From the NCBI GenBank assembly GCA_963975155.1, contig CAXBFG010000001.1, positions 124,001-188,000 of the forward strand: DNA of 64,000 bases, written 5' to 3'. This stretch comes from UBA5109 sp963975155 (GTDB lineage: Bacteria; Pseudomonadota; Gammaproteobacteria; Pseudomonadales; Pseudohongiellaceae). Numbering within the stretch: the stretch's first letter is position 1; every line of letters begins with the position of its first letter. Positions 34,032 through 43,256 of the stretch are shown in pieces. Under the pieces are notes generated by a model. It was given only the letters and a program-made list of their open reading frames with translations, was not told the DNA's origin and made no database searches. A program made the translations under genes and the position numbers.

Positions 34032-34067
34032 CCTACAGTTTATTTTTCTGTATTGTGAAACTTACTT

Positions 34068-34143
<76 letters not shown>

Positions 34144-34152
34144 TCTTCAAAT

Positions 34153-34182
34153 AAAAAAGCCCGCTTAGAGCGGGCTTTTTTA
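34153..34182. terminator. Bidirectional intrinsic terminator
   Basis: AAAAAGCCCGCT, loop TAG, AGCGGGCTTTTT: a perfect GC-rich stem with T-runs on both strands. It ends the tRNA operon on the plus strand and gltA on the minus strand. Confidence 0.92.
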
Positions 34183-34207
34183 TTGGCTTTCTTTTACTGT
34201 CTAATTG

Positions 34208-35488
34208 CTATTTGGAAGGATAATCCCGCATAGTTGGCCCGGTGTAGAGCTGTCTTGGACGACCAATTTTAAAGGGGTTGCTGATCATCTCATGCCAGTG
34301 TGCAACCCAGCCAGGGGTTCTGCCGGTAGCGAAAATAACTGTGAACATGCCAATTGGGATCCCAATAGCTTTAAGAATGATTCCTGAATAGAAATCTACA
34401 TTTGGATACAAATTTCTCTCAATAAAATATTCGTCTTCAAGTGCGATTTTTTCCAATTTAACGGCAATTTTAAGCAAGGGGTCATCTTCCATGCCTAATT
34501 CAGCGAGTACATTTTTACATGCCTCGCGCAGCACTGTGGCGCGTGGATCAAAGTTTTTATAAACCCTGTGTCCAAAGCCCATCAGTCGGAAGGGATCGTC
34601 TTTGTCTTTGGCGCGCTTAATAAACTTGTCAATCTGTGAATCGTCACCAATCTCGGTCAGCATTTTTAATACTGCTTCGTTAGCGCCGCCATGTGCTGGG
34701 CCCCAAAGTGCTGTTATGCCTGATGAAACACAGGCATAAGGATTGGCTCCGGTTGAGCCGGCGAGTCTTACAGTTGATGTGGAAGCATTCTGCTCATGGT
34801 CCGCATGCAATAGGAAAATTTTGTCCATTGCATCAACCAGAACCGGGCTTATTTTAGTTTCTTCACAAGGGGTGCTGAACATCATGTGCAGGAAATTCTC
34901 TGAAAAGCTCAGGCTGTTGTCCGGATAAACAAAAGGTTGCCCGACGGAGTATTTGTAGCACATGGCAGCAAGGGTAGGTATTTTGGCAATGACTCTTAAG
35001 GCCGCGTCCATGCGATGTTCTTCATTACTGATTTCCAGGTCATCATGATAAAAAGCGGACAAAGCACCGACCACGCCGACCATTATGGCCATTGGGTGTG
35101 CATGCCTTGGGAATCCGTTAAAGAAGCTGTGCATTTGCTCATGCACCATGGTGTGATATTTGATTGAAGTGTTAAATTCTTCCTTTTGTTGAGTGTTGGG
35201 TAGGTCTCCATTTAGTAGAAGGTAACAACACTCAAGGAAATCTGATTTTTCGGCGAGTTGTTCAATTGGGTAGCCGCGGTAAAGGAGAATGCCTTTATCC
35301 CCATCTATATAGGTAATCTTTGATTCGCAAGATGCGGTGGACATAAAACCTGGATCAAATGTGAAAATGTCATGAGCTGCCAGGTCTCGTACATCAATTA
35401 CATCTGCTCCGATAGTACCCTCATAAACGGGTAAGGTGAGGGTTTCATTCATGCCATCAACTGACAACTGAGCTTTTTTCTCAGCCAT
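34208..35488 (-). CDS. gltA: Citrate synthase
   Basis: Type II (hexameric, NADH-sensitive class) citrate synthase of 426 residues that starts the TCA cycle. Active-site blocks are LLHADHEQNASTSTVRLAGS (first His), MGFGHRVYKNFDPRA (second His) and NVDFYSGIIL (catalytic Asp). The N-terminal beta-rich extension (about 1-50) is typical of type II. AGGAGTCCTT precedes the ATG. It is divergent from sdhC, a common arrangement. Confidence 0.97.
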   Translation of the reverse strand: MAEKKAQLSVDGMNETLTLPVYEGTIGADVIDVRDLAAHDIFTFDPGFMSTASCESKITYIDGDKGILLYRGYPIEQLAEKSDFLECCYLLLNGDLPNTQQKEEFNTSIKYHTMVHEQMHSFFNGFPRHAHPMAIMVGVVGALSAFYHDDLEISNEEHRMDAALRVIAKIPTLAAMCYKYSVGQPFVYPDNSLSFSENFLHMMFSTPCEETKISPVLVDAMDKIFLLHADHEQNASTSTVRLAGSTGANPYACVSSGITALWGPAHGGANEAVLKMLTEIGDDSQIDKFIKRAKDKDDPFRLMGFGHRVYKNFDPRATVLREACKNVLAELGMEDDPLLKIAVKLEKIALEDEYFIERNLYPNVDFYSGIILKAIGIPIGMFTVIFATGRTPGWVAHWHEMISNPFKIGRPRQLYTGPTMRDYPSK

Positions 35489-35560
35489 AAGGACTCCTGT
35501 TAAGAGAAATAGTGAACTGTAAATGGCTCACTTTATAGAGTGCGCCAATTCGGAAGATGC

Positions 35561-35589
35561 ACACTAGCTTCTGATTATAAAATTGTCAA
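35561..35589 (-). promoter_or_regulatory. Sigma-70 promoter of gltA
   Basis: On the minus strand TTGACA (35584-35589), a 17-base spacer, then TAGTGT (35561-35566). Transcription would start near 35554, giving a leader of about 66 bases. Confidence 0.72.
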
Positions 35590-35818
35590 ATGAACAATGG
35601 CCTTTTGGGGCCGTTTGAGCCTAAAAACAACCTTGAATAACTTTCCGCAAAAAAGCTAAAAAAGCACTGCAGGCTGTTGCTTATGGGGTCTTTAGCGACT
35701 AATATGCACACACTTTATCGATTGGACCGTTATGATAATAAATGTCTATCAGTTTTTTAATTTTGATAGGGATTTCCTTAATTTATCAAGAAAGAGTAAG
35801 TAAAGGGGAAGCTCACCA

Positions 35819-36193
35819 GTGAAAGATAAGCGGCCGGTTAATCTGGATTTAACAACCATTCATCTGCCTTTGGCAGCCTACACGTCAATAACTCACCGCA
35901 TTTCCGGAGTCATTGTTTTTGTTGGAATCGCCATTTTACTTTGGCTCTTCGACATGTCCCTTTCCAGTGAAGCAAGTTTTAATCACTTAAAGGAACTGGC
36001 CGAATCGGGTCTGTATAAATTCGTTTTATGGGGCATTCTTTCGGCATTGTGTTATCACATGGTTGCCGGCATCAAGCATTTGCTGATGGATGCTGGCATT
36101 GGCGAGAGTAAAGAGGCAGGACCTCGCGGAGCAAAAATTACCATTTTTGTAAGTCTTATCCTGATTGTGGGTCTGGGAGTATGGATATGGTAA
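35819..36193 (+). CDS. sdhC: Succinate dehydrogenase cytochrome b556 subunit
   Basis: Membrane anchor with three helices that binds heme b and ubiquinone with SdhD. The start is GTG at 35819 with AGGGGA upstream. Family features are RPVNLDLTTIHLPLAAYTSI, SITHRISG-like THRISGVIVF (about 25-35) and the heme ligand region LCYHMVAGIKHLLMD. Length 124. It overlaps sdhD by 13 bases. The 330 bases between gltA and this gene hold no gene; a weak CTATCA/TGATAG inverted repeat lies at 35746-35769. Confidence 0.95.
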   Translation: MKDKRPVNLDLTTIHLPLAAYTSITHRISGVIVFVGIAILLWLFDMSLSSEASFNHLKELAESGLYKFVLWGILSALCYHMVAGIKHLLMDAGIGESKEAGPRGAKITIFVSLILIVGLGVWIW

Positions 36194-36555
36194 CCAATGT
36201 CACTAGTTTCGGTCGCAGCGGGCTTTACGACTGGTTAATACAGAGAGTTTCAGCGGTTATCCTGCTGCTCTATATTTTATTCCTTGTTGCTGTGTTGATT
36301 ATAAGTCCTGAAATGCAGTTCCAGGACTGGCAAGCCTTTTTCAGTAAAAATCCGGTACGTATTTTCAGTCTGCTTGCCTTGTTGTCACTTTGTGCACATG
36401 CGTGGATCGGCATGTGGACGATCGCGACAGACTATCTGACCCCAGCCACGCTGGGTGCTCATGCTGGCAAGGTGCGTCTTCTGTTTGAATTAGCATGCAT
36501 CATTGTTCTATTTGTTTACTTTATCTGGTGCATACAGATTTTATGGGGTATCTAA
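36181..36555 (+). CDS. sdhD: Succinate dehydrogenase hydrophobic anchor subunit
   Basis: Second membrane anchor, 124 residues and three helices. The N-terminal GLYDWLIQRVSAVILLLY and the central LCAHAWIGMWTIATDYL (heme ligand His and quinone-site Tyr region) are diagnostic. The reading frame starts within the end of sdhC, which suggests coupled translation. GTG of sdhA follows 3 bases after its stop. Confidence 0.95.
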   Translation: MDMVTNVTSFGRSGLYDWLIQRVSAVILLLYILFLVAVLIISPEMQFQDWQAFFSKNPVRIFSLLALLSLCAHAWIGMWTIATDYLTPATLGAHAGKVRLLFELACIIVLFVYFIWCIQILWGI

Positions 36556-36558
36556 ACT

Positions 36559-38331
36559 GTGGCTAAAATCAGAACACTTTCATTTGATGCGGTAATAGTA
36601 GGTGGCGGAGGCTCGGGGATGCGGGCGGCGCTTCAGTTGTCGCAATCCGGATACAATACTGCTGTTATTTCAAAGGTATTTCCAACCCGCTCCCACACGG
36701 TATCTGCACAAGGCGGAATCACCTGTGCCATCGCCAGCGATGACCCTAATGATGACTGGCGCTGGCATATGTATGACACCGTCAAGGGTTCAGATTATAT
36801 TGGTGACCAGGATGCCATTGAATATATGTGCAGCGAAGGGCCTCAGGCAGTTTTTGAACTGGAGCATATGGGTTTGCCTTTTTCACGAACTGAAGAGGGA
36901 CGAATCTATCAGCGCCCCTTCGGCGGACAGTCAAAAGATTACGGAAAAGGGGGCCAGGCGTCCCGTACCTGCGCTGCCGCTGACCGGACTGGTCATGCAC
37001 TTTTACACACTCTTTATCAGGGCAACCTAAAAAACAATACGGTCTTTTTTAACGAATGGTTTGCAACAGATATCGTCAAAAATCAGGATGGCGCTGTTGT
37101 AGGTGTGATCGCAATATGCATGGAAACCGGTGAAACGGTACATATCCAGTCAAAAGCCACTGTATTTGCAACCGGTGGAGCGGGACGTATTTACGCCTCT
37201 ACCACGAATGCATTAATCAATACAGGCGATGGAATTGGCATGGCTTTACGAGCTGGCTATCCTGTTCAGGATATTGAAATGTGGCAGTTTCATCCGACGG
37301 GAATTCATGGCGCTGGCGTACTGGTAACCGAAGGATGTCGAGGTGAAGGCGGTTATCTGATTAATAAGGATGGCGAGCGTTTCATGGAACGATATGCCCC
37401 TAATGCCAAAGATCTGGCTGGCCGCGATGTAGTTGCGCGGTCCATGGTGCTGGAAATTCTGGCCGGGCGTGGTGTAGGCCCGGAAGCCGACCATGTGCTT
37501 CTCAAACTCGATCACCTCGGTGAGAAAACACTGAATGAAAAATTACCAGGCATTCTGGAATTATCCCGCACCTTCGCGCATGTCGATCCGGTTAAGGAGC
37601 CGATTCCGGTAATTCCTACCTGCCATTACATGATGGGCGGTATACCAACCAACGTACATGGACAGGCTTTGACTCAAGACGCCCAGGGAAATGACAAAAT
37701 CATTGAAGGCTTGTTTGCTGTAGGTGAAGCGGCCTGCGTATCCGTGCATGGTGCTAATCGTCTGGGCGGAAACTCATTGCTGGATCTTGTTGTTTTTGGT
37801 CGTGCTGCCGGCATCCATATTGAGAAGATGCTGAGGCAGGGCGTAGAAATGCGTGATGCTTCAGAAACTGATATCGATCAGGCTATGCAACGACTGAACA
37901 GGCTTAATGAAAGTACAGCTGGCGAAAAGGTGCCGGCACTGCGAAAAGAATTGCAAAACATTATGCAGAATCACTTCGGTGTTTTCCGTCGTGGCGACTT
38001 TATGCGTGAAGGCATACAAAAACTCGCAGATTTACGTGAACGTATTGCCAATGTAAACCTTGAAGACAAGAGTAATGCCTTTAATACAGCTCGTATTGAA
38101 GCGCTGGAGCTGGAAAACCTTTTCGAAGTGGCAGAAGCAACTGCTATCGCAGCTGAAGGTCGTGATGAAAGTCGTGGTGCACACGCTCGGGAAGATTTCA
38201 CCGAACGGGATGATGAGAACTGGTTATGCCATTCGCTGTATACGCCTGGGAGTAAAACCCTGAGCAAGCGCGGAGTCAATTTTACGCCGAAGACTGTGCC
38301 AACATTTGAACCAAAAATCCGTACTTATTAA
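36559..38331 (+). CDS. sdhA: Succinate dehydrogenase flavoprotein subunit
   Basis: The FAD subunit, 590 residues. The dinucleotide fold is VIVGGGGSGMRAALQLSQSG, the FAD-linking His is in TRSHTVSAQGGI (about residue 47), and the substrate site is HPTGIHGAGVLVTEGCRGEG. The proton-shuttle Arg region and the C-terminal HAREDFTERDDENW are present. Start is GTG. It oxidises succinate on the cytoplasmic face and passes electrons to SdhB. Confidence 0.98.
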   Translation: MAKIRTLSFDAVIVGGGGSGMRAALQLSQSGYNTAVISKVFPTRSHTVSAQGGITCAIASDDPNDDWRWHMYDTVKGSDYIGDQDAIEYMCSEGPQAVFELEHMGLPFSRTEEGRIYQRPFGGQSKDYGKGGQASRTCAAADRTGHALLHTLYQGNLKNNTVFFNEWFATDIVKNQDGAVVGVIAICMETGETVHIQSKATVFATGGAGRIYASTTNALINTGDGIGMALRAGYPVQDIEMWQFHPTGIHGAGVLVTEGCRGEGGYLINKDGERFMERYAPNAKDLAGRDVVARSMVLEILAGRGVGPEADHVLLKLDHLGEKTLNEKLPGILELSRTFAHVDPVKEPIPVIPTCHYMMGGIPTNVHGQALTQDAQGNDKIIEGLFAVGEAACVSVHGANRLGGNSLLDLVVFGRAAGIHIEKMLRQGVEMRDASETDIDQAMQRLNRLNESTAGEKVPALRKELQNIMQNHFGVFRRGDFMREGIQKLADLRERIANVNLEDKSNAFNTARIEALELENLFEVAEATAIAAEGRDESRGAHAREDFTERDDENWLCHSLYTPGSKTLSKRGVNFTPKTVPTFEPKIRTY

Positions 38332-38353
38332 GACTATATATAGGTGACGCATC

Positions 38354-39058
38354 GTGTTAGTTAGTGTTTATCGATATAACCCGGAAAAAGACCTCAAACC
38401 TTATATGCAGGATGTCGAAATCGAGCTGCCTGATGGTAAGGATCTGATGGTGCTGGACGTATTGCAGCTGGTGAAAAACGAAGACGATAGCGTTGCTTAT
38501 CGCCGTTCCTGTCGTGAAGGTGTTTGTGGTTCTGACGGCATAAACATGAATGGCAAAAACGGACTGGCCTGCATAACGCCGGTTTCCACTATTATTAAAA
38601 ATAATAAACTCGTCCTGCGGCCCTTACCAGGCTTACCAGTAATTCGTGACCTGGTTGTGGATATGGGTGCGTTTTATAAGCAGTATGAAAGAATTAAACC
38701 CTATCTGTTAAATGATGAACCCGCTCCGGCCATTGAGCGTCTGCAGTCACCTGAAGACCGGGCTAAGCTGGATGGTTTGTATGAATGTATTTTGTGTGCC
38801 TGCTGCTCAACTAACTGTCCTTCATTCTGGTGGAATCCTGATAAGTTTGTCGGTCCCGCTGGTCTACTACAAGCCTATCGTTTTCTGGTTGATAGCCGGG
38901 ACACCCATACTGACGAAAGACTGACTGAACTGGAAGATCCATTCAGTGTTTTCAGATGTCGTGGCATCATGAATTGCGTTGCAGTTTGTCCAAAAGGCCT
39001 GAACCCGACGCGGGCCATCGGCCATATCCGCTCCATGTTGTTGGAACGGGCTAGCTGA
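38354..39058 (+). CDS. sdhB: Succinate dehydrogenase iron-sulfur subunit
   Basis: The electron-transfer subunit, 234 residues with a GTG start. The plant-type 2Fe-2S site is SCREGVCGSDGINMNG plus the later Cys in GLAC. The 4Fe-4S and 3Fe-4S sites are CILCACCSTNCPSFWW and CRGIMNCVAVCPKGLNP. It completes the sdhCDAB set. Confidence 0.97.
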   Translation: MLVSVYRYNPEKDLKPYMQDVEIELPDGKDLMVLDVLQLVKNEDDSVAYRRSCREGVCGSDGINMNGKNGLACITPVSTIIKNNKLVLRPLPGLPVIRDLVVDMGAFYKQYERIKPYLLNDEPAPAIERLQSPEDRAKLDGLYECILCACCSTNCPSFWWNPDKFVGPAGLLQAYRFLVDSRDTHTDERLTELEDPFSVFRCRGIMNCVAVCPKGLNPTRAIGHIRSMLLERAS

Positions 39059-39089
39059 GCTGTCTGTAGAGATATTTGAGGAAAATGTC

Positions 39090-41948
39090 ATGTCGACTTC
39101 TGAAAACTTCCGCGAATTAATGCTTCGTTCCAGCCATATTGCCGGTGGCAATCTGGAATATATCGAAGAGCTTTATGAGTCCTATTTGAATGATCCGGCC
39201 TCAGTGTCCGATGAGTGGCAGCGCTACTTTAATGACTTGCCTGGTGTAAATGGCGTCAATAAAGCAGAGGTATCATTATCTGCTATTGAAAAGCAGTTCG
39301 AAGGTCTTCCTCGACGTGGTGATGCGCCGATTGTTATTCAGACAGCAGCGAACGGCCAACAGCTTTCAGCTACTCGTGAGGCTAAACAGGTCAGCGTTGT
39401 GCAGTTGATCAGCTCCTATCGTGTACGTGGGCATCAACAGGCCAAGCTTGACCCATTGAATATTATGCACCGAGAAGAAGTGCCTGACCTGAAACTTGAT
39501 TTTCATCAATTATCGGAAGCCGATCTTAGTAGCACTTTTCAAACCCAACCGTTGTTTGTTTCTAAAAAGGAAGCGACTCTGGCAGAAATTATTGCCATGC
39601 TGGAACGTATTTATTGCAGTTCTATTGGCTATGAGTATATGGGCATTGTAAATCTGGAAGAGAAGCAATGGATCCAGCGACGCATCGAAAGTAAGGCAGG
39701 CAACCCTGGATTTAGCAATGAGGCCCGACTGCATATACTTGAACGTCTCAGTGCTGCTGAAGGGCTTGAAAAACATCTTGACTCCAAATACCCAGGCACT
39801 AAACGTTTTGGTCTTGAGGGTGGTGAGAGTCTTATTCATGCACTGGATGATATTATTCAGCGCGCAGGTGAGAATGGAGCAAAAGAAATTGTTATCGCAA
39901 TGGCTCACCGTGGCAGGCTGAATGTATTGGTAAATACTCTTGGTAAAAACCCGGCTGATCTGTTTAATGAATTTGAAGGTAAAGCCATTTATAGTGGTTC
40001 CGGCGATGTGAAATATCATCAGGGCTTTTCTTCAAATGTTATGACAGCCGGTGGAGAAGTTCACTGCAGTATGGGCTTTAACCCCTCGCATCTTGAGATC
40101 AGTTCACCGGTGATCGAAGGCTCGGTACGAGCCCGACAGGATAGACGTAAAGATTCAGTAGGAACAACCGTTCTGCCGATAAGCATACATGGAGACGCTT
40201 CTTTTGCCGGGCAGGGCGTTGTGATGGAAACTTTCCAGATGTCACAAACCAGAGGTTATGGGACAGGTGGCACTTTTCATATCATCATCAATAACCAGGT
40301 GGGTTTTACCACCAGTCGACAGGATGACGCTCGGTCAACTGAGTATTGTACCGATGTGGCTAAAATGGTGCAGGCGCCAATATTCCATGTCAATGGAGAT
40401 GATCCTGAAGCAGTACTATTTGTGACTCAGCTGGCTTTGGATTTCCGCAACAAATTCCGAAAAGATGTTGTAGTGGATCTAATGTGTTATCGACGCCGGG
40501 GGCATAATGAAACAGATGAGCCTGCTGCTACCCAGCCTTTGATGTATACAGCCATTAAAAACCAGCCTACTACACGCACATTATATGCAAAGAAATTAAT
40601 TGAAGAAGGCTTGTTGACCGAAAATACAGCTGATGAAATAAGCAGCAATTACAGAAAGGCGCTGGATGAAGGAACTCATGTTGTTAAAAGCCTGGTGCAT
40701 GCCCCAAACACTGCACTATATGTAGATTGGAAGCCTTATATTGGCCATGATGCCGATATGAAGTGTGATACCACTATTAATCTGGATCACCTTAAACGTC
40801 TCGCTCATAAACTAGTGGAAATCCCTGAAGGATTTACCGTTAACCGCCAGGTGGCGAAAGTGCTGGAGTCCCGTAAGGCTATGGCGAATGGCGAGCAAGC
40901 GTTCGATTGGGGTGGCGCGGAACTCCTGGCATATGCAAGCCTGGTGGATAACAATTATAAAGTACGTCTGACCGGTCAGGATGTAGGGCGTGGTACCTTT
41001 TCACATCGACATGCCGTTTTGCATGATCAGGAAACGGGCGAAGTTTACGTTCCCTTAAGTTATATATCTGAGTCGCAACGTAAATTTGTCATCTACGATT
41101 CATTACTTTCTGAAGAAGCCGTGCTTGCCTTTGAATACGGCTATGCAACAACTCGTCCAGATGCATTGGTAATCTGGGAAGCGCAATTTGGTGATTTCGC
41201 AAATGGTGCGCAAGTCGTTATAGATCAGTTTGTCAGTAGTGGTGAAATAAAATGGGAGAGGCTATGTGGTCTTACCATGCTGCTGCCACATGGTTATGAA
41301 GGGCAGGGCCCAGAGCATTCTTCCGCCAGGCTGGAGCGCTTCCTGCAATTATGTGCCGAAGGCAATATGCAGGTTTGTGTACCAACCAATCCTGCGCAAA
41401 TTTTCCATATGCTGCGCCGGCAAATGATGCGGCCTTTGCGTAAACCTCTGATCGTAATGACGCCAAAAAGTCTTTTACGTCATAAGGAAGCGATTTCCAG
41501 TTACGATGATTTAGCCAATGGTCGCTTTCATAGGGTTCTGCGTGAAACTGATGAATTGGATCCGTTAAAAGTCAAGCGGGTTGTTATGTGCAGTGGGAAA
41601 GTCTATTACGAACTGCGCAGCAAACGCCGCGAAGAAGGGCTTGAGGACATCGCAATTGTCAGGATAGAGCAATTATATCCATTTCCAGAAGACACGCTGG
41701 CCAAAGTATTGGCGCCATATGAAAATGTTTCATCAGTTGTCTGGTGTCAGGAAGAACCACAAAACATGGGGGCCTGGTATCCGAGTCAGCATCATATGAA
41801 AAATGTCTTGCGTCGGCATAACCCTGAACTGGTTTTGGAATATGCAGGACGAGGTTTATCAGCTTCTCCGGCGGCAGGTTATACAGCGTTGCATGTCGCA
41901 CATCAGGAACAACTTATTCTTGATGCGCTGGGACTCACTAAAAGTTAA
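39090..41948 (+). CDS. sucA: 2-oxoglutarate dehydrogenase E1 component
   Basis: Thiamine-diphosphate-dependent E1 of 952 residues. The N-terminal segment YIEELYESYLNDPASVSDEW is the E2-binding part, the TPP region contains GDASFAGQGVVMETFQMSQ, MAHRGRLNVLVN is conserved, and the C-terminal transketolase domain contains GQDVGRGTFSHRHAV. It is slightly longer than E. coli SucA (933). TTTGAGGAAAATG gives the RBS. Confidence 0.98.
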   Translation: MSTSENFRELMLRSSHIAGGNLEYIEELYESYLNDPASVSDEWQRYFNDLPGVNGVNKAEVSLSAIEKQFEGLPRRGDAPIVIQTAANGQQLSATREAKQVSVVQLISSYRVRGHQQAKLDPLNIMHREEVPDLKLDFHQLSEADLSSTFQTQPLFVSKKEATLAEIIAMLERIYCSSIGYEYMGIVNLEEKQWIQRRIESKAGNPGFSNEARLHILERLSAAEGLEKHLDSKYPGTKRFGLEGGESLIHALDDIIQRAGENGAKEIVIAMAHRGRLNVLVNTLGKNPADLFNEFEGKAIYSGSGDVKYHQGFSSNVMTAGGEVHCSMGFNPSHLEISSPVIEGSVRARQDRRKDSVGTTVLPISIHGDASFAGQGVVMETFQMSQTRGYGTGGTFHIIINNQVGFTTSRQDDARSTEYCTDVAKMVQAPIFHVNGDDPEAVLFVTQLALDFRNKFRKDVVVDLMCYRRRGHNETDEPAATQPLMYTAIKNQPTTRTLYAKKLIEEGLLTENTADEISSNYRKALDEGTHVVKSLVHAPNTALYVDWKPYIGHDADMKCDTTINLDHLKRLAHKLVEIPEGFTVNRQVAKVLESRKAMANGEQAFDWGGAELLAYASLVDNNYKVRLTGQDVGRGTFSHRHAVLHDQETGEVYVPLSYISESQRKFVIYDSLLSEEAVLAFEYGYATTRPDALVIWEAQFGDFANGAQVVIDQFVSSGEIKWERLCGLTMLLPHGYEGQGPEHSSARLERFLQLCAEGNMQVCVPTNPAQIFHMLRRQMMRPLRKPLIVMTPKSLLRHKEAISSYDDLANGRFHRVLRETDELDPLKVKRVVMCSGKVYYELRSKRREEGLEDIAIVRIEQLYPFPEDTLAKVLAPYENVSSVVWCQEEPQNMGAWYPSQHHMKNVLRRHNPELVLEYAGRGLSASPAAGYTALHVAHQEQLILDALGLTKS

Positions 41949-41998
41949 TAGACTGTTAAACAAAGCCTTGGAATAAAAGGGCATAAATAGGTAAGTAA

Positions 41999-43237
41999 AT
42001 GACCATAGAAATAAAAGCTCCCTCACTTCCGGAATCGGTGCCGGACGGCACAATAGCAACATGGTATAAAAAGGAAGGCGAAAGCGTATCTCGTGATGAA
42101 TTACTGGTAGATATTGAAACTGATAAAGTGTTGTTGGAAGTTGTAGCGCCGGATAATGGAGTGCTGGTAAGCATAAAAAAAGCTGAAGGTGACACGATAT
42201 TAAGTAATGAATTGCTGGCGGTTTTTGAAGCTGGAGCTGTTGCAGCGGCACCAGCGTCTAAAACTGATGATAACGAGGTAGCTAAAAAAGAAACTGTTGA
42301 AGATAACAGTGGGGTGGAAGTATTGATGAGCCCTGCTGCGAAAAAAATAATTGAAGAGAATGGCCTCAGCCCGAACAGTATTAATAGTAGCGGTAAAGAT
42401 GGCCGAATTACCAAAGAGGATGTTCTGAAGCATCTTGAAACTAAAGGGGCAGAATCATCCCCTTCATTAGCCAGTAGCTCGACGGCCGGGGCTTCGACCC
42501 CAACTGCCAGCACAGTCAACGTAGTAGCCGGGGGCAGGGCAGAAGAACGGGTTTCAATGACTCGCCTGCGCGCTAAAGTTGCAGAACGCTTACTACAAGC
42601 AAGCAGCACTACTGCTATGCTGACAACCTTCAATGAAGTGAACATGCAGCCAGTCATGGAGCTGAGAAATAAATACAAAGACATGTTTGAGAAAAAACAT
42701 GACGGTACTCGCCTGGGCTTCATGTCGTTTTTTGTGCGGGCAAGCATAGAAGCGCTTAAACAGTATCCAGCAGTTAATGCGTCCATTGATGGAACAGATA
42801 TTATTTATCATGGCTACCAGGATATTGGCGTAGCAGTTTCCTCTCCGCGTGGTCTTGTCGTGCCTGTGCTCAGAAACGCTGATTCGATGAGCCTGGCCGA
42901 TATTGAGAAAAATATAAGGGATTATGGTGTTAAAGCTCGTGATGGCAAGCTGGGTATTGAGGAAATGTCAGGGGGAACATTTACTATTTCCAATGGTGGA
43001 GTGTTTGGCTCTTTGTTATCGACACCAATTCTGAATCCACCGCAAACCGCTATTCTAGGTATGCATAAAATTCAGGAACGTCCAATGGCTGTAGAAGGCG
43101 AAGTGAAGATATTGCCGATGATGTATCTCGCCTTATCTTACGATCACCGCATGATTGATGGTAAAGAAGCAGTGCAGTTTTTGGTAACCATTAAAGACTT
43201 ATTGGAAGATCCGGCCAGAATCCTTCTAGACGTTTAA
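41999..43237 (+). CDS. sucB: Dihydrolipoyl succinyltransferase (E2)
   Basis: E2 core of the 2-oxoglutarate dehydrogenase complex, 412 residues. One lipoyl domain (about 1-77, lipoyl-Lys in ETDKVLLEV) is followed by an Ala-rich linker, a peripheral-subunit-binding domain (MSPAAKKIIEENGLSP, about 106-140), a second linker, and the catalytic domain with LSYDHRMIDGKEAV (His and Asp of the active site). Confidence 0.98.
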   Translation: MTIEIKAPSLPESVPDGTIATWYKKEGESVSRDELLVDIETDKVLLEVVAPDNGVLVSIKKAEGDTILSNELLAVFEAGAVAAAPASKTDDNEVAKKETVEDNSGVEVLMSPAAKKIIEENGLSPNSINSSGKDGRITKEDVLKHLETKGAESSPSLASSSTAGASTPTASTVNVVAGGRAEERVSMTRLRAKVAERLLQASSTTAMLTTFNEVNMQPVMELRNKYKDMFEKKHDGTRLGFMSFFVRASIEALKQYPAVNASIDGTDIIYHGYQDIGVAVSSPRGLVVPVLRNADSMSLADIEKNIRDYGVKARDGKLGIEEMSGGTFTISNGGVFGSLLSTPILNPPQTAILGMHKIQERPMAVEGEVKILPMMYLALSYDHRMIDGKEAVQFLVTIKDLLEDPARILLDV

Positions 43238-43256
43238 ATAAAGGAACAGGAATATC

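Noticed and set aside
41956..42786. 276-codon open frame on the minus strand across sucB
   Set aside because: It is antisense to a full, motif-complete sucB and has Ser/Leu-rich composition typical of a shadow frame, with no RBS.
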